Assembly: GCA_014904985.1 (NCBI GenBank)
Contig: MU129297.1
Span: forward strand, 1-34,265
Origin: Hydnum rufescens UP504
Taxonomy: Eukaryota > Basidiomycota > Agaricomycetes > Cantharellales > Hydnaceae
Direction: 5' to 3'
Length of the DNA stretch: 34,265 nt
Positions 10,813 through 22,800 of the stretch are shown here, one piece after another; position 1 is the first letter of the stretch, and every line of letters starts with the position of its first letter. The position numbers were made by a program, and so were the translations under genes. The notes beneath the pieces were generated by a model. That model was not told where the DNA came from, did not search any database, and worked only from the letters and a program-made list of their open reading frames with translations.

Positions 10813-11069
10813 CCATTTAGGAATCATTATATAATATTTTTAGTCACCCCAAACCCAGTATGGAAATTATCCTAAATAGGAAATGATTGGATGCAAATCC
10901 ATTAAGAACCCAACTGAGCCATTGGCTGATATTAAAATGCCCAGGGTTGCCACAGCTCTGATGCAACAGCTGACCTGATGCATCAAAACGCAGTGATGGT
11001 AACTTACCGTAATTGATGCAAAAAACTTGTGGTAAGTTACTGTATGTGATGCAATAAGTCTACAGCATC

Positions 11070-11546
11070 AGGTGACTAGCAGGTTTGGAGGCCATGGGCC
11101 ATGACCTTACACAGCAGCCCAGTGATTTTTTCCAGAAACCTGGTGTGGCCCCACTCCCTCCTCTCCACTCGAACTTCATGGGCCAATTCCCTCCTGGATT
11201 GCAAGACCCAAATGCAGGAGGATTTCTTCAACTATGGTGACTTGTAGCTATCATTGATTTGTTGTAGTATATAATACATATAATATGGATTTGTCAACAG
11301 TAGTCCTGGCTGATCTGGGCGAGTATGATGAGGATGATGCTGCCAAGTCCCTAAGGATTGAGCCCAAATAAACCCAAGTTGAGCCCAAAAGAGATATGGA
11401 ACCAGGGATCAAAGAGCCTGGTTGGGCCCAATTGGGTTCTTATGGGCTTGGGCCTTCTTAGGTAGAAAAAATGCCTCATTTTTCGGCCTAAGGTAGGTGA
11501 AAAAAGTGGCAGACCAAGGTGGTTGTGAAATTGATAATTCATTCAG
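11070..11546. other. Spacer with a small ORF before the DDE transposase
   Basis: No clear gene. A 28-codon frame begins at ATG 11285 (MDLSTVVLADLGEYDEDDAA) just after an AT-rich tract with TATATAAT-like sequence at about 11258-11283. It could be a 5' exon of the transposase to the right or chance. The stretch 11360-11460 is rich in repeated GGGCC/GAGCCC phrases. Confidence 0.35.
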
Positions 11547-14312
11547 GTGGAAAGTACTGTGATTGAGACCACACCACTCATTGGCCTGGCACCTTTCCCA
11601 CTCAACACCAAATCCCATTCACCAAGCCCTTTGATGGATCCACCCTTATTCCTGCTCCCCACCCCAACAAATATGCTCTCTGCCCTGACAAATATCCCCC
11701 CTGCCCCAATAAATACACCTCCTGCCCTGATGAATACACCTACAGCTCCAACAAATATGAAATCCACCAGAAGTAATCATGACATGCCACCCAATTTGTT
11801 GATTGGAGCCACCCTGGCCACTTCCCTTCCACTTCCATCAAAGAAACAAAGCATGGATCTGAAAGTGAGTGCTGGTGCAAATGATGGCCTTCTGAGGTTC
11901 TTCAAGCCCCTCATGTCGGAAGAGGCAAAGCATACACAGAATAAAAGGGATATGGAGGTTATAATGGAAAGGCATGAGGAAATATGTGAACATGCAGACC
12001 AGAAAAAGGAGCATAGTCATCGAGTACTCCAGGAGAACACTAGATTACGAAAATGGGAGCGGCATGCAAGGAAATACAAGCTGGAAATCAACATTGGGCT
12101 TCATTCACCAGGTGGAACAAAGAGGGTGTGAAGTTCAGCATTATATTCAATTATAAATCTGATTGTGCTCTACTAGAAATGGCATAATCTTGTACAACAT
12201 GATTTGGATGAATCTACAGATGATGAGCTTGCTGAATCATCTTGACCAAAGCATGCATTCAAGGAAAGTCTACAGCAGCCAGAAATCAAAAAACCATCTG
12301 GTCACAAGCAAGTCAAACACCATGTCAATTCAGTCTGAATGAACTGGTTTCAACCATCTCTATGGACAATCCTTACTGAGGCAGCAAAAGTTGTGGGCCA
12401 AAACATGTCTCCAACTGAGATTGAGTCTGAGGTGAAATGCTGAAGTCCGATGCTTTTTACATCTATAACCCCACAATGGATTGGTCACCAGATTGATCAT
12501 TCTGGACTGTCACCATGTTGGAGTACCAAGGCACTGGCAAAGGCAGCCAATGGCTTTAGCCCTGGTGGGGGGGACTACTCAGAAAGGGGTCCTGGTATGT
12601 GTCAATCCTTGTAATGCTGTAATGATGTGAATAATAAGTTTCTCCATCCCTTTCTGCATTCAATAATAAAGGCTACGTGACCAGATGTTGTGGGATCCAT
12701 AAAAATGACACTCAAAAACTTGTGGGAGGCTGGCATTGCATTAGGCCTTTCCACCATTCATGCAGTCATTATTGCTGCTATTCAACATTATGCTCCAGAG
12801 CTGTTCTCTAACGAGGCTAAAGATGGTAGTATTTTTTGTGCAAGTGATTCATGGGTATGCAAGTTCCTTCATCGAGAGATGGGATGGAGTATCTGGTGAC
12901 CAACACAAGCAGCTCAGAAATTGCCAGATGATTACAAACAACAAATCCACCACTCCCTTTTGTGGCAAGCCCTATCCATTCATGATTATAATATTCCTGC
13001 TGCACTCTGTGTCAATTCTGACCAGACCCAAGTTGTGTATCAGCACAGTGATGCCATGACATATGAGAAGACTGGCGCATCTCAAGTAGCCACAGCTGGC
13101 CAAGAAGAGAAGCATGCAATCACTGTCAATATTGCAATCTCAGCCAGTGGGATACTCTTACCTCTTCAAGCCATATACCAAAGTAAATCACCAAAGACTC
13201 TTCCAAATGAGACATGCAAGGGGTATGCCAAAGCCATTGGCCTTGGGTTTCGCTTCAAGTCTTCTCTTACTGACACATATTGGGCTACTCTTGACATGAT
13301 GAAATCATTTGTCACCCACATCCTTGTTCCATACTTCCTATCTCAAAAAATCGACCTCAATCTATCCCATCTACACAAGTGCATTTGGCAAATTGATGTG
13401 TGGCCTGTCCACACATCTGTAGACCTACACTCATGGCTCTATGAGAAGTATCCCTGGATCATTCTTGACTATGTCCCAGGTGGATGCACTGGAATCTTTC
13501 AGCCTTGTGATGTTGGAATCCAAAGGATATTCAAGCACTCTGTACAGCGTTCACAGCAAGCAGACATTGTGAACAAAGTACTCCACCAGCTTGATGGCAG
13601 TGCAGAACCTGGAAGTGTTTGCTTGGACATGAAGATTGGTACATTACACAAGTGCAACATAGCAACACTCCTCAAAGCATATCATGCAACTAATAACAAG
13701 GAGACAGTTCTCAGGGTAGGTTATCATATAATCAAGCATTTTGTGTACTGATTTGATCAAATCACACTGTAGGCATTCCAGAAATCTATTTCAGGTGATT
13801 TCAATCTTTCCCAAGAATGCCTTCAAAGCCATGCAGTTCTTCATGTCCTCAGAAACCTCCTGATTACTGACAGTGCTTTCTGGCTTGAATTATCGCAGCC
13901 ACACACAATCCCCGAGGCCCTGTTGAACAAAACTAAATGTGGTAACACCATAAAACTGCAGGCTACAGGAGAACCACCATTCACAGATGTTATTGTGGAT
14001 GATGGTAGTGTGCATACAACATCACTGGTCTCTCATATTTTAGCAGGGAATTCCAAAGAAGGGTTGGTGGAAGAAGATGGCACTCTCATGCCAATATTAT
14101 CAGTTGCAGAGGATATTGATGATGAAACACCCTACACTGTCCCTGATGCACTCCCTACTATAATGGTTTCAGCATCCCCCCCTGGCCCCACTGATGCCCA
14201 CACTGATGCCACTGGGGGGTTGAAGGAAACAGGCCATGGGAAGTGTGTGAAAAAGGCAACTTCAAAGGCAGTGGATTTTGAATGTAATAAACAATGGTGG
14301 GATGAAGATTAA
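11547..14312 (+). pseudogene. DDE-superfamily (pogo/Tc1-like) transposase, broken
   Basis: The frame is phase-consistent over four exons: 11547-12125, 12177-12594, 12685-13715 and 13773-14312. Introns are 51, 90 and 57 bp, all GT-AG. Order: Thr/Pro-rich repeat N-terminus; charged coiled coil (about 11900-12125); NWFQPSLW segment (12340); helix-turn-helix blocks ending PQWIGHQIDHSG and IKMTLKNLW; then the DDE catalytic domain. Three acidic residues are visible: NSDQTQ (13020), WQIDVWPVH (13395) and FQPCDVG (13509), the last two separated by 37 residues. This is the cut-and-paste transposase fold of pfam DDE_1. Four stops, all TGA, break it: 12243, 12336, 12441 and 12897. At 12441 (VKC*SP) and 12897 (between WSIW and PTQAAQKLP) Arg would be normal for the family. 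The C-terminus after 13920 is acidic and ends in WWDED. The start at 11547 is not an ATG; the first in-frame ATG is near 11631. The triad survives but the protein cannot be made in full. Confidence 0.85.
11667..11759 (+). repeat. 21 bp coding minisatellite in transposase N-terminus
   Basis: Four tandem 21 bp units plus a partial one encode a seven-residue repeat (TNMLSAL, TNIPPAP, INTPPAL, MNTPTAP, TNM). Unit length is a multiple of three, so copy-number change would keep the frame. Confidence 0.85.
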
Positions 14313-14491
14313 TATTGTAGTTTTTACTTGATCATCTCAGTTAGCTTCGTACAAGTGAAAATAAGCCTTCCGGAGGCACCACAGCAGTGATAAACCACCT
14401 GAAAAAAATTCAGGAAAATATATTTCAAAGGGAGTCTTTTTGTAGTTCACTGGGGTCTGTGATGTGTGACACCATGCCTGGGGAGTTCAGT
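14313..14491. other. Gap between convergent transposase pseudogenes
   Basis: About 180 bp between the 3' ends of the DDE (+) and Plavaka (-) genes. No repeats or terminal inverted repeats stand out by eye. The Plavaka C-terminus expected from the family is not found here, so its end is probably deleted or too decayed to see. Confidence 0.5.
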
Positions 14492-17400
14492 TCACAAGTC
14501 CCTGTGACCTGTGACTGAACCTATGGTTGAAATAGGACAGTAGTTTATGTGCACAGTGGCATGACTATATAGATGATCTGTCCAAAATCGAATATTTGAC
14601 CTGTCGGCATCTGAAAATTCAATCTCATTGTTGCTTGGTGAGGAACCAGCCAGTCTTCCAAGCAAATGATCTCTAAGTTGCTGATAGAAATCCTATAAAA
14701 TAGAATTGTATCATGTAGGTACCAAACTAAGCCCATCAGTGAATGTATGCATACCATTATGGCAGGGTCATTTCCCTCTGTCTGTAGCCAATGAGGTAGA
14801 TCTACCACATTCTTTTGATCCCTTCCAATAATGTGATGCTGCTCAAAAGAGATGGGCCCATCATTGGCTTGTGTTGTCTGGTATGCAATCTCTGGACCAA
14901 TATTTCCATCAACTATTTCACCAATCTTATCAATAAGCCCATGGCACCTATTCTTGTCTGACAGCTGTGTCTCAACATTCTGCTTGTTGGTGCATGCATA
15001 CTCTGCTTTGACCAGTTTATGCTCCATTTTGCCCTGATGAGATATTAATAATAGAAGTAGCTGTCCCCCTGAAGAAATTGGCACACCCTGCTGGTACTGT
15101 ATGATTCAGTGGATCCAATTTCCTCAATAGCATCTGCAACATGGCCCATTGCATGCCATTTGTATGTTTGGAGGCTGAATTTCTTGCTGTGGGGGCCACC
15201 AGCTTCCTGAGACTTCTGTGGCCCTGTTCCAATAGTTGATGCTGCCAGTATTGCAGAACATGTGTTGGCAACACCAGTGCCAGATGTGGTGCCAGTGGCA
15301 GCCACTTTTGCCTCTCTTCTCTGGTGAGCATCTGCCTCATTGGGGGTCTTGACAGTTGGTACTGAATTGGTGTCATGAGTGAACTTGTGTGTAAGGCTGC
15401 CATATACTGATGTGCACTTGCACAAGAGGGTGATGGTGGCTGAGGTGTGCGAGTGTAATTTGGCAAGTAACAACCAGTTGGCAGCACAGAATGTGACATC
15501 CTGAATTGTATGGTCATATTTGGGAAGTATGCCTTCAATTGCAGGCAAGCAGCACTGTATACAAATCTTAGCACTGATAATAGTACATATTAGTGATAGC
15601 CTATGCACAAGCAAGAGGTCCTGATAACCATGTGCAGTCATGTTCTTCATTCCAGAAGCATCATTTGTAAATTTGCGAATCACATCCCATCCAAAAGTTG
15701 GTGTGGCCTGATACCTGAGTCCATGTTTAAGGCATAGGTACCCCAAGGCTCAATATAAGTGCTTTTCACATACTGTTCATTTAGTAGTGCAATATTCTCA
15801 GGTTCCAGAGCATAGATTAGGTGAACAAATGCTGTGAATAGGGCTTTCCATATGCCCAGAAGGTTTTCATGTAAAATGTCAGGGGTGAGTGCATGATATA
15901 TGTCAAACCCAAGATGACCAAGTTTCTCAGAGAATGCATACTGTACATCCCAAAGTTAGCTCCACATTTTGATAATCTGAAGTGCAATATGGCACCTACT
16001 CTTGTAATGGTCAGGGACTCATCTTTGAGCAAGGCCTCAACACAAGTACTGTTGACAGCAACCCCTTGTTCATACACTAGGCCATATGCCTTGCTTGTCT
16101 TGTTGCGTCAATCTTCATCATCTCAGTGCAATAGAAGTTTGCATTGCACCATATTGTGTTTGGTGCCCAGGCCACTGAAATGCTTCTTTTGCATCTTGCA
16201 GGTTGGGCAAGGGCAGAGACCCATGTCATGCAGTGTTCCAAGCAATACCCTAGATAAAGTCATCATTAATAGTGGCATAGCTTGGACATGAAACCATATG
16301 ATTACTTTTCAGGATAATCAGCAGCATATGTAAATATTCTGAAATACACCCTTCACTCCACTCCATCTCCACACATTGTAGGGATACCATGTTCATATCC
16401 ATTTATGAACTCATTGTCAAGTAGTTTGTCCCAGATGCCATGCATAAGTTCATGTCGTAGATGGGTAAGAAGAGGTCCCTTTGCATTTTTGTTATTGGGA
16501 GAGGCTTGGCAAATGAAATCTTGGATGGAGTCAGGAAGCTATATCTTACCCCCTTAGCACAAATAGAGATGGCTCTAATGGTAGTTAGGTACATACCAAG
16601 GTAAAATTGGCAATATGGTGGCACTTGCATGCAGTTGGCTTGCCACAATACCAACCAGATTGATTGCCTAACATTAGATATGCAGGCCATAATTTTGCTG
16701 TACCAAAATTTGCCAGCTGCATGACATTGGACCATAGGATGATAGCTGCAACTACACGCACAAGGTTGCAGTGGGTCCCATCATGGTTACATTCAGGTGG
16801 CTGCTTTTGAATTGCATCATGAAGCCAGAGCCATAGGTCAGATGAATAGAGTTCACCAAACACTCACTCAACATGATCATGGTGTTGGGGAGTGGGGCTT
16901 TTCCAAAACTGCTTGAAGGGAATATAATGCAGCATTGATGCAGAAGGCCTTGGTTTCTGAATAGCTCCAAGAATAACTGCAGTGAGAGAGTGATGGCAAA
17001 GACCAGGAATAGAGCATGCCTGAGGGGGTGATATTGGTTGACCATGTTGACTAGGGAGAGGTATGAGGACAGTGACATCAGACATCCTCCACCCCTCTCC
17101 ACTCCAGAGAGGATGTGCCACATTATTGTTGATATCATCAAGCTGTTGCTGGAGCTGACCAATATTGATTGTGTGCACCTCCTCCAAAGAAAAATCCTTG
17201 TGGTGCAGGACATCATTGATGAGGGAACCAAAATCATCCTGAGACTTAACAGTCCCATGAAAGAACCACCACATAAGGAGGAAAGATGAGATATTTGGAA
17301 AGGGCATTATGGATTTTGATATGGGTGGATTATCCTTGTTTTCCTCATCTGTTGAGTCAATAGAGAGATCCTCTAGTGTCAGATCCTCATCCAGCTGTAT

Positions 17401-18159
17401 TATGGGATTTTGGGGATAGATGCAGAACAGTCCAAAGGCATTGGAACAAGTTCGGTGGATGGTGGAAATGAAAGGCAGGTGCATAGAATCTGAAGATGAT
17501 TTGGGAAGGGAGTGACCATTATTTATGGCTCCGAATGGTAAGATGTCATGAGTAGGCACCACATCTTTGGCAATAGTATTGATCGGGATTGGTCCAGAAG
17601 GGTGGATGTTGTGGAAATGGACTGGCAGCCTGCATACATGTGAGGGTTGTACAGACTCCAGAGGTGGTTCTTCCTTGTCAAAGGTGACACCCTCTAAAGG
17701 CAGAATGTCCATCTGTGATAAATTGGGTCAGCATGATTAAGCAATGCAGTTCCACTGGTGCTTACCTCTATTTCTCCTGGAATGAGAGGATCATCAGGCC
17801 GGCCTCCAGGAAGCTGGGGGGAAGAATCTATTTCCATATGATGTGAGGGGAGCCTTCTGCAACTGCTGCATCAGGGCCATTGTGCTTGCATGTGGACTCA
17901 ATAAGGAAGACGAGGGCAAACATGTTAAGGTTATGCTTACAGAAGCCCCAGAAACTTTCTTGTTCTTTGTGTGTGCCATTTGCTGATGAATGGTTGACTT
18001 TTGGACATGCTTTTTCTCACAAGCATGATCATGTAAATCATGCTCAAACCTCAGCCAATGTGGACATTTGTCATGGTGTTTGTCAATGTTGCATTGGCTC
18101 CATAATTTGTGTGTCCTGCTGTAGAAGGACAGGCCACATTTACATGAGTCATTATCCAT
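14492..18159 (-). pseudogene. Plavaka-type transposase, broken
   Basis: Read on the minus strand, the gene starts with a short Cys/His segment (CKCGLSFYSRTHKLW, 18135) like the N-terminal zinc finger of Plavaka (CACTA-related) transposases. It continues through family blocks in order: WWFFHGTVKSQDDFGSLIND (17270), VFGELYSSDLW (16860), FGTAKLWPAYLMLGNQSGW (16690), LMHGIWDKLLDNEFINGY (16440), FTYAADYPEK (16325), CPCPTC (16205), DILHENLLGIWKALF (15880), PTFGWDVIRKFTNDAS (15700), FSLQTYKWHAMG (15175) and a SPxQHH-type block (14860). Introns supported by phase: 17857-17940, 17713-17765, 16539-16596, 16250-16305, 15941-15999 and 15715-15773; others are likely around 15560-15620 and 15020-15075. In-frame TGA stops lie at 16864-16866, 16353-16355, 16123-16125 and 16108-16110; the last two flank DDED, where relatives carry Arg. 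The usual C-terminal ~100 residues are not seen. Confidence 0.85.
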
Positions 18160-19667
18160 ACCTGAATTGACTCACTGTTGAGAACAACTCAGAGACTGAA
18201 CACAAGTCAGTGCACATGACTGAACCGATGACTACATCTCACTGACACCTGTTCATGAAGTGCACAATGAAATCTCATATAAAAGAGGGCATGCTACAAG
18301 CATGTGTTACATCCACTTGAGACAGCAGATTTTGACATGAAACTTTAGACTTGGAGTCCCCATGAGAAAGCAAGACAAGAGACAAAGTTGTAGAATGCTA
18401 GTACTGTGCCATGGAGACCAATATGCACAATGATCACCTATGGACACAGGGTTGGGGTCAGATCACAAGATCATGCTAAGTAGTGTGACACAAGTGGAGG
18501 AGTCATCTTCAACCCATGGCCACTGATGTACAGTCTCAAACATACATTTGTGGTAGACTTTATTGAAGTTGAGCAGCCATGCCATAGATGCCGGATTGTG
18601 AGTTTCAACCTGGACATACCACAATGACTGGCAAAAATTCGCTCCCAAGCTCTTATGCCACTGGAAAATACCCTTGCTCCCTATCTGGGATATAGACAGT
18701 GGGAGAGTCAGTTAAAAGAGCCCTGCCCTCATGCCAAGATGCTCTCACCCCCCATAGATTTCCCCTCTGGTCAGGAGTCACCTGATGCACTATACAGGTC
18801 TGTTGGAACTCAGTGGCTCACAAATAATCTTCAAGAGGCGTTCATTACCATATGTTACAAACCCAACAAAGCAGGAATACAGACAAAGGTATCAATCATA
18901 CCATTCTGTTCACTCATGCTGAATTCCTTCAAGTTGAACAATCTGCAGCTGCACATGGTTCTTGGCATATTGGTATGTGCAATCCATAGTGTTGTCAGAT
19001 CCAAACCAGAGTCCATGCTCAACATCCAGCTGGGCCACAATGTGATGTATGAGACCATCATGGCTGTCATCTCATGGTGGCTGGCAGTAGATTGAATAGA
19101 GGAATCGATCTGGATCCAGCTGCCATTCATTCAATAGTATGTCAGTACACTCCTCCTTCTGTGTCTTTACAGTGCCTTGGTCTATGCTCAGAATATCAGC
19201 ATTATTGTATGACTGTCAACCACTGTGTAGTAGCAACATTCAAACCTTGGGGAATGCTCTGAATCTTCAGTTTCCATGACTTGACAGCTTTCTTGGAAAT
19301 CTCTGATGACAATGCATGCATCTACACCCAATGGGGCATTGGTCAGCACTGGATTCCTCTTCAGCAAAGCAACACTCTCACCCTTAAAGGTCTTATCTCT
19401 AGCTTGGCTCACGTCCGAGTCCTAGTTTGTGCCAACAAGCCTGATGAAGCTGAGATGCAGCATCAGCCTCCAACCAGATATGCCTGGGATGCCCTTTCAG
19501 GGGGAAAGACTTGCTGTGGGATCTGGCCCCTGCATGCCAGAGGTAGGCACCTAGTCATTGTTCAACTCAGAGTAATGGAGGCTAATGTTTGAGGTCATGC
19601 TTTCCCCTATTCCTAATTTTTGCTGTTTGTTTTGATCATGTTGGGCCAAACAATGCAGACTTTGAGG
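18160..19667. other. Unassigned stretch with weak open frames
   Basis: I recognise no gene. The longest plus frames are 18655-19095 (146 codons, from an ATG) and 19281-19592. Both have ordinary amino-acid composition, but neither shows a motif, and antisense frames of similar length overlap them. They may be scraps of another element. A TATAAAAG-like sequence at about 18276 has no supported gene after it. Confidence 0.35.
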
Positions 19668-19676
19668 TATAAATAT
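19668..19676 (+). promoter_or_regulatory. TATA-like element
   Basis: TATAAATAT lies 59 bases upstream of the non-ATG opening of the DUF6698-like frame (19727) and about 130 bases upstream of the ATG at 19796. A pyrimidine-rich tract (19735-19790) sits between, as is common at fungal transcription starts. Weak, position-based call. Confidence 0.35.
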
Positions 19677-19726
19677 TGGGGGCCATCAGTGGTTGGGGTG
19701 GACCAGTTTCAAGTTGAACCCCCTGG

Positions 19727-21204
19727 TTGAACTGCTCTTGGCTTGTTCCCTTCTTCTATTCCTTGCTCTTTCCTTACCCCTCCCCCCCCTCACTCCATGG
19801 CACATTGTCACATTGTTTCCCCATCCCCCTCACAGTTGCCTGCCCCACTGGCAGCGATAAATCAACTTCTATGGAGGTGGGACATCATTCATCATGTTCA
19901 TCAAGGACTAAAGCATCCAAGTCACACAAGAATGTATGCTTGGAGCAGTCTCCAGGTCTATTGTTACCTTCCCTCAGCAACAGTGACTCTGATAGCCCTT
20001 TGGCTCCAAACCAGGTACATCAGCAATCACAGTATAAGACCAAGGCCTCAAAATGACCCAGGACCATACAGCCTGACTTGCCACAATTGCACTCACCCCT
20101 GTCTGATACCAACAGCCCACAACCCTCTCCAGCGATTCAACATCTGTCATCAAAGTCTCACAAGCAACCACACCCCGACAAGCCTAGCCTTGCTCTCCAC
20201 CACAAGAAGGTTAGGAACCAGGATAGCGATAAAGATGCCAAGTATTGCAAATTCATTTTCATTGGCAAGGCATTCACTCGCTATGTTTCGGCATTTGTCC
20301 ACTTCCGCTCTATCCTAAATAATGCCATGTTTGTGGAATATACAAACAACAGGGGTGATGAAGCTTCTAGTGATGTTGGGCACAATGATGAGTGCAGACA
20401 TTCTATCACACCACAATCTATCTGACTATTAATTAATTTCCTTGGTAAAGGACCACTGCTGATTGGATTCTTTGGGAGTGGTTGGTTGCCCTTCATCCAC
20501 CAATAGAGTCTCTAGTCCTTGGAACAGAAACAGTACAAGTGGACATTGGGAAGATTGCTCAATACATTATGTATTGTTTTCAATCTGACTGTGTTGGTTG
20601 TATTCGCACTCGCTCATATAGTTGACAATGGGTGCCACACAAGCATGAGCAGATGATACCTACTGTCTCAAAACCCAGATTCCTGGATGGATGGCAATTT
20701 ACGAAGGTGTTTCTTTGAAGATACTAAAGAGGGTTGTGGCTTCCATCACAACATCACAGGTGCTTTCTTATGCCCAACAGAGCGAGACTTCCATGACAGA
20801 AGGTAAGATGGGTTGGATCATGATATCTCTCTACTGCATGCAATGCTCACTGTCTCATCTCCAGTGTCCAGACAGCCCTAAGGGATCATATGATGCCACC
20901 TGAAATTGATGAGTTCCCTAACTTCCTTTTTCCCAAGAAACCAGTGGCCTGAATCAAAGGCAAGAATATGTACCCTCCACCCACTTGGGATCTTAGCTGG
21001 CACTGACGATCTGATGCAATGGCATATAATGAATTCACCAAGATGTCTGATTCCACCGGAAACAGGGCTGCTGGCTCTACTGCCCCTGATGCAGAATACA
21101 CTGATTTAATTTGGAACAATCTGTGTCACTCCCAGCTTCTCCTCAAGGTGCGCATGTATGGAATGTTCAGGTCACTATGTCTAATCAAGAATCAGGCATG
21201 GTGA
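19727..21204 (+). pseudogene. DUF6698-like protein, broken
   Basis: The frame from about 19727 to 20425 starts with a Ser/Lys-rich tail (SSRTKASKSHKN, DSDSPLAPN) and reaches KYCKFIFIGKAFTRYVSAF at about 20240. After a gap the same family pattern resumes: ADDTYCLKTQIPGWM (20649), then after a frameshift near 20725 FEDTKEGCGFHHNITGAFLC. A 62 bp GT-AG intron (20803-20864) leads to LRDHMMPPEIDEFPNFLF, and the trail fades after about 21140. The order (A-R-x-DD...LK, then GFHH..TG..LCP, then EFPxFL) is how I recall the DUF6698 family of agaricomycetes, function unknown. In-frame TGA codons: 20054, 20423, 20646 and 20950. The one at 20646 (before ADDTYCLK) replaces the conserved Arg. The 20430-20640 part is not resolved. 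Confidence 0.65.
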
Positions 21205-22423
21205 GCCCTTTTTCTAGGCCCAAAAGTTGCAGATGATAAAGCAGCATGAGCACACATTCCAGGAATGAAATCAGTCACCATAGAGTCTATTGCCTGGGCT
21301 GCTTGTCAGGTGCCTTCAATATTACCAAGTATTTCCCAATCCGAACTGACACACACCTTCCAAATTCTGTCCATAGCTTCATTTTTCCCTGAGTTTGGAC
21401 CCAACCTTTCAGGCTACCCACAAGACCTGCTTGTTCAATAACCCTGCATTTTATGGCATGCTGGTTGAGGTTCTTAGCAATATTTTGCATCATGCTGAAA
21501 TAAATGCATTGTTATTATGGTGGAACAAGTATGTCATGATGTCAGACTCTTAGACTGCACTGATCATTTTATGCATAATATAGGAGAATTTTTCCTGACA
21601 ATTACTGTACCACTGCCATCTCAAAGCACAGTACTCTTGCTATTCTCCACAGTACAAGGAATCCTGAGCCTTGTCACCAGCCTGTTACTCCTACTGATGA
21701 CAGAAATAATGATGAGGGGACAACACAGCAGAGTGAAGGCCCATTTAGGAATTCCTTTAGATTCTGTTTCTCTTGCATCTTCTGTTCATCACTGTACCAC
21801 AGTGCCAAGCACAATATTTAAATGGATTGTTATCGTATCTATCAGCCATGTAGTGCACAATAAGGAGCAATATAAGTAACACCCTGTCAGCCAATTTTCA
21901 TGTTAACAATACCCTCAAATGGCTTATAACTGCACATTACAATGTTGGGCAATTGTCATACTACCCTAAAGAGGAGTGAATCTTGTAAGGTATTTTGGCT
22001 TTTAAAATAGTGCATGAGAAGTCAAAAATTCAGACTAAGTGATTTGGGAGATCTTAATCACTTGTTGGGTATTATGGTTGCTGGCCAATGGCTGATAAAT
22101 ATTTCACCGATTTGCTGATGTCAAGCCAAGAGGTAATTTTGAATCCAAATCCTCACTGCCACTTGTGCCCACAAATGAACCATTACTGCAGTTATGCCAG
22201 AAATGCAGAGTTGGGTGTCACCCCAGTGAGTAGAACATGATGTTTTATAAGTGAGTAATGAATGAATGAATGAGCACCTTACAAATGACATGATTACATC
22301 AGATTATTCTGGGGCCAGTATGGTTGATGGGCTTACACCAGAAGCAAGATGGAGAAGGGATGAGGCCATGGTAAAACAACTAGTGGCTGTGAGGGCCATG
22401 CTGTGATGAGGGCACCAAACAAA
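21205..22423. other. Non-coding stretch
   Basis: No gene supported. Short frames (for example 21517-21879) lack recognisable features. A short GAATGAAT microrepeat lies at about 22258-22272. Confidence 0.5.
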
Positions 22424-22570
22424 TGTAAACACAAATAATTCCAGCTAAGTCCAGTGTAAGTCTGGCTAAGTCTGAAAGAATCTGGGCAAGAATGAGATAA
22501 CAAGGCAGGAGAGACTGGAGGAGCAGTCCAGCAGCCTGGAAGGGACTAGGCAGAATTGGGAGTGGCTGGT
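22424..22570 (+). repeat. Dispersed repeat, copy 1
   Basis: Direct copy of 24757-24893. It differs by a 13-base segment (CAGCTAAGTCCAG region) and about ten substitutions, mostly transitions (for example GACTGGAGG against GACCAGAGG). Confidence 0.9.
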
Positions 22571-22800
22571 TGTAAGGCAGGCTGTATTATATAATATGTA
22601 CATACAGTTTTGTTATGTAAAGCTGGGTATGCCCATGCTAGACTTGTACAGTTGGGAACTCCCAAATAAAAGAGTATTCTCACTTCCACCATGACTAAAA
22701 GCCTCACTATTGGCCTTGTTCTTGTCCTGTGTACCTTTGTCCTCTTCTGTAAGCTCTGAAACTCAACAGTCTACTTGTCAACCACCACAACTCCTCTCCT
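22424..22800 (+). mobile_element. Solo-LTR-like element
   Basis: Starts TGTAAACACAAAT and may end CTCTCCTGACA near 22803, giving the TG...CA ends of an LTR. Inside, in the right order, are a TATA-like tract (TATTATATAATATG, 22585-22598) and a poly(A) signal AATAAA at 22665-22670. Its first ~147 bases recur at 24757-24893. I see no primer-binding site or polyprotein next to it, so a solo LTR is the simplest reading; the 3' end is uncertain. Confidence 0.5.

Larger units (their letters stand above)
7431..11069. mobile_element. Foldback element with palindromic core
   Basis: The core, 7664-10812, is an inverted repeat with almost no spacer. On each side a looser inverted similarity continues: left 7490-7518 and the reverse complement of the right flank near 10930-10965 share TGTTGCATCA followed after a few bases by AACCCTG. 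TTTGCATCCA occurs at about 7530 and inverted near 10893. GGTAAC/GTTACC and TGCATCA motifs recur in both outer flanks (7437-7545 and 10885-11065), as subterminal repeats of a transposon would. No transposase is encoded inside, so it would be a non-autonomous foldback or giant MITE-like element. The outermost limits and any target-site duplication are not fixed by what I can see. Confidence 0.6.

Noticed and set aside
18655..19095. 146-codon ORF as a real gene
   Set aside because: No family pattern, overlapping antisense frames of similar length, and decayed surroundings. Kept only as part of an unassigned stretch.
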